7,715 nt of DNA from Methanosarcinales archaeon (GTDB lineage: Archaea > Halobacteriota > Syntropharchaeia > Alkanophagales > Methanospirareceae): the NCBI GenBank assembly GCA_030665925.1, contig DAOUYX010000070.1, forward strand, positions 1-7,715, in the 5' to 3' direction. Under the pieces are notes generated by a model, which was not told the origin of the DNA, searched no databases, and was given only the letters and a program-made list of their open reading frames with translations. Shown in pieces: positions 6,830 to 7,715 of the stretch. The position numbers were made by a program, and so were the translations under genes. Each line of letters begins with the position of its first letter. Position 1 is the first letter of the stretch.

Positions 6830-6851
6830 TTATTTCGCAACAAGTCTATTG
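6830..6851 (-). repeat. Right terminal inverted repeat of the IS
   Basis: On the minus strand it reads CAATAGACTTGTTGC then GAAATAA. It pairs with the left repeat at 5790-5811 at 19 of 22 positions and lies 41 bases after the transposase stop codon. Confidence 0.8.
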
Positions 6852-6876
6852 ACTAAAAACATCCTCTTAGTTTTTC

Positions 6877-6890
6877 TTTTAGCACAGGTT
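6877..6890 (+). repeat. 14-bp repeat TTTTAGCACAGGTT, copy 2
   Basis: Identical to 3960-3973 behind coaD. Here it lies between the right end of the IS and the hairpin at 6889-6911, which it overlaps by two Ts. Confidence 0.45.
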
Positions 6891-6911
6891 TTCTTTTTGT
6901 GAAAAAGAAAA
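6889..6911. terminator. Bidirectional hairpin between the IS and the CBS gene
   Basis: TTTTCTTTTT (6889-6898) pairs perfectly with AAAAAGAAAA (6902-6911) around a GTG loop. It sits between the converging transposase (+) and CBS gene (-). Because a hairpin with T-rich arms works on both strands it could end both transcripts. Confidence 0.5.
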
Positions 6912-6963
6912 AGTGTTGTGTCAATCTCGTGGAATCTCGTGGTTTTTTTTGCCTCAGCTAAAC
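6908..6963. repeat. Intergenic repeat, right copy (inverted relative to 5731-5776)
   Basis: On the minus strand this reads GTTTAGCT, an A-rich spacer, two identical 10-bp units CCACGAGATT (complements of 6923-6932 and 6933-6942), then GACACAACACTTTTT. Order and content mirror the block at 5731-5776, with an extra A-tract after GTTTAGCT. The two copies flank the IS as a large inverted repeat. Confidence 0.6.
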
Positions 6964-6976
6964 ACGTACGATCGAG

Positions 6977-7459
6977 TTATTGTGCAAAAACACCAATAAT
7001 ATCCTCTCTTGCTATCAACCCTACCAATTTCCCTTCGGCATCTACCACGGGAATCCGGTTAAAATCGTTTTTATGCATTATCCGAGCGGCATTCGAAATA
7101 GAGTCGTCAGGTGAAATCGTTACCGGCTTTTTCGACATCACGTCCTTTACGTATCCTTCGAACAGTGCGTCAATTTCATCCGGGATTTTCTTTACCTTCT
7201 TCATGTATGCGGTTAGAGAGAATACAGGAAAAGGATTCAGCGGGTCTATATCAGGAAAGGGGACCGTTGCAGTCAATTTCATAACGTCCGCTTCACTGAT
7301 GACGCCAATGACCCTTCGGAAATCATCAATCACCGGCGCACCGCTGATTCTATTCGCTCTCAACGTCCCAGCTACCTGACGAATCGTATCGCTGGGCTTG
7401 AATGCGATAACGTCAGTTGTCATCAGTTCTTTAACTTTAACATCCGTTTTTGTTTGCAT
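6977..7459 (-). CDS. Protein with two CBS domains
   Basis: The 160-residue soluble protein consists almost entirely of a CBS pair. CBS 1 spans about residues 9-62 (VKELMTTDVIAFKPSDTI through VIGVISEADVMKL). CBS 2 spans about 103-158 (VKDVMSKKPVTISPDDS through KLVGLIAREDIIGVF). A 40-residue linker rich in proline and lysine separates them. CBS pairs bind adenosyl ligands such as AMP, ATP or SAM and act as energy or metabolite sensors. No enzyme or transporter domain is fused, so it is either a free regulator or a partner of another protein, and the ligand cannot be read from sequence. The ATG at 7459 is preceded by GGGAGAGGG, a plausible ribosome site, and by a TATA box. A paralogous CBS gene lies just upstream on the same strand. 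Confidence 0.88.
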   Translation of the reverse strand: MQTKTDVKVKELMTTDVIAFKPSDTIRQVAGTLRANRISGAPVIDDFRRVIGVISEADVMKLTATVPFPDIDPLNPFPVFSLTAYMKKVKKIPDEIDALFEGYVKDVMSKKPVTISPDDSISNAARIMHKNDFNRIPVVDAEGKLVGLIAREDIIGVFAQ

Positions 7460-7483
7460 TGCCCTCTCCCTTATTTTTCATTG

Positions 7484-7491
7484 TATATAAA
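7484..7491 (-). promoter_or_regulatory. TATA box for the CBS gene
   Basis: On the minus strand TTTATATA lies about 28 bases before the ATG at 7459, with a second TTTATACTTTA just upstream (about 7489-7499). This gives the CBS gene its own promoter, separate from the paralogue upstream, with a leader of only a few to about a dozen bases. Confidence 0.5.
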
Positions 7492-7513
7492 GTATAAATC
7501 CCTTCTCTTTGAG

Positions 7514-7543
7514 ACACGGATTTACACTGATTTACGCAGATTT
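7514..7543 (+). repeat. 3 x 10-bp tandem repeat, left arm of inverted pair
   Basis: Three contiguous 10-bp units: ACACGGATTT, ACACTGATTT and ACGCAGATTT. The array faces an inverted array at 7571-7600 across a 27-base AT-rich spacer; about 22 of 30 positions could pair, plus G-U wobbles in RNA. Confidence 0.75.
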
Positions 7544-7570
7544 ATTTTAGTTTAACCGTATTGATTTTTA

Positions 7571-7600
7571 TCATCTGTGTTAATCTGCGTTAATCTGTGT
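7571..7600 (-). repeat. 3 x 10-bp tandem repeat, right arm of inverted pair
   Basis: On the minus strand the units are ACACAGATTA, ACGCAGATTA and ACACAGATGA. Repeats of this ACACAGATTAACGCAGATTA type are, from general knowledge, scattered between genes in many archaea and bacteria. The array ends eight bases beyond the stop codon of the partial CBS gene, so it would lie in that gene's 3' untranslated RNA. Confidence 0.75.
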
Positions 7601-7607
7601 CAACAAT

Positions 7608-7715
7608 TTATTTTTCATAAAGCGAAGCGATTATGTCTGCTCTGGTAACGATCCCTACTAACGTACCCTCTCCGTCCACAACGGGCAATCTATTGAACCC
7701 CGTTGCATGCATAAT
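7608..7715 (-). CDS. C-terminal end of a second CBS-domain protein (partial)
   Basis: Minus-strand reading from the window edge gives 35 residues ending at the TAA at 7608-7610, beginning IMHATGFNRLPVVDGEGTLV and ending ADIIASLYEK. This is the last part of a CBS domain. It aligns without gaps to the end of the neighbouring CBS protein (IMHKNDFNRIPVVDAEGKLV and onward), with a little over half of the positions identical. The pair is therefore a tandem duplication on the same strand. The N-terminus, total length and any fused domain lie outside the window. Confidence 0.85.
   Translation of the reverse strand: MMHATGFNRLPVVDGEGTLVGIVTRADIIASLYEK

Larger units (their letters stand above)
5790..6851 (+). 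mobile_element. IS5-family insertion sequence, apparently complete
   Basis: About 1.06 kb, bounded by imperfect terminal inverted repeats at 5790-5811 and 6830-6851 that match at 19 of 22 positions, including the identical 12-base core TAGACTTGTTGC (5793-5804 and, as its complement, 6837-6848). It encloses one full-length DDE transposase gene in the same orientation as the upstream housekeeping genes. The exact ends are uncertain: they may be at the outer bases of the 22-mers or at the TAGAC of the core. A 9-bp direct repeat, TAAAAACAT (5784-5792 and 6854-6862), abuts the core on the left but lies five bases outside it on the right, so it is only a candidate target duplication. Confidence 0.82.

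Noticed and set aside
6963..6975. Overlapping palindromes CGTACG and CGATCG after the CBS stop
   Set aside because: Two 6-bp palindromes are expected by chance and nothing else marks a site.
6918..7379. A 153-codon + strand open frame opposite the CBS gene
   Set aside because: It is antisense to a well-supported CBS protein, shows low-complexity serine/threonine-rich translation with no family resemblance, and lacks a promoter or ribosome site. It is a shadow frame.
7514..7600. Possible CRISPR array
   Set aside because: Units are 10 bp, contiguous without unique spacers, and the two arrays are inverted; no cas genes are present. They fit intergenic tandem repeats.

Overview
The window looks like a stretch of chromosome from a moderately AT-rich archaeon. 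The evidence is: an archaeal-type phosphoglycerate kinase; a UbiA-family prenyltransferase of the type that makes the archaeal ether lipid; the short archaeal phosphopantetheine adenylyltransferase; TATA-like boxes about 25 bases upstream of several start codons, with little or no leader; and a tRNA gene with no encoded CCA. The mix of these genes with a bacterial-type GAPDH and widespread 10-bp intergenic repeats would suit a methanogen- or ANME-related euryarchaeote, but that placement is an inference and no marker gene here settles it.

Layout. Positions 46-2316 hold a two-gene lower-glycolysis/gluconeogenesis unit on the + strand: a type I (bacterial-like) glyceraldehyde-3-phosphate dehydrogenase followed about 30 bases later by phosphoglycerate kinase. 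Together they interconvert glyceraldehyde-3-phosphate and 3-phosphoglycerate. A tRNA-Arg(CCG) follows at 2357-2428, with a strong hairpin right behind it. Positions 2533-3900 carry two biosynthetic genes, a membrane prenyltransferase (probable digeranylgeranylglyceryl phosphate synthase, archaeal lipids) and phosphopantetheine adenylyltransferase (coenzyme A). Positions 4051-5712 encode a multi-pass site-2-type (M50) metalloprotease with two PDZ-like domains.

Positions 5790-6851 are an apparently complete IS5-family insertion sequence, with 22-bp imperfect terminal inverted repeats (19 of 22 matching) around an intact DDE transposase. Two inverted copies of an intergenic repeat lie just outside it (5731-5776 and 6908-6963). 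On the minus strand, 6977-7459 encodes a small two-CBS-domain protein. Positions 7608-7715 hold the end of a second, paralogous CBS protein that runs off the window. Between the two CBS genes is an inverted pair of 3 x 10-bp tandem repeats.

Most of the window is housekeeping and I see no clear new multi-gene system. The points most worth a second look are the bacterial GAPDH paired with an archaeal PGK and lacking the usual NAD-selecting aspartate, and the family of 10-bp-periodic, inverted intergenic repeats around the IS and the CBS genes. No stretch over 300 bases lacks a gene. The gaps at 3901-4050, 5713-5864, 6789-6976 and 7460-7607 are described by their hairpins, repeats and promoters.
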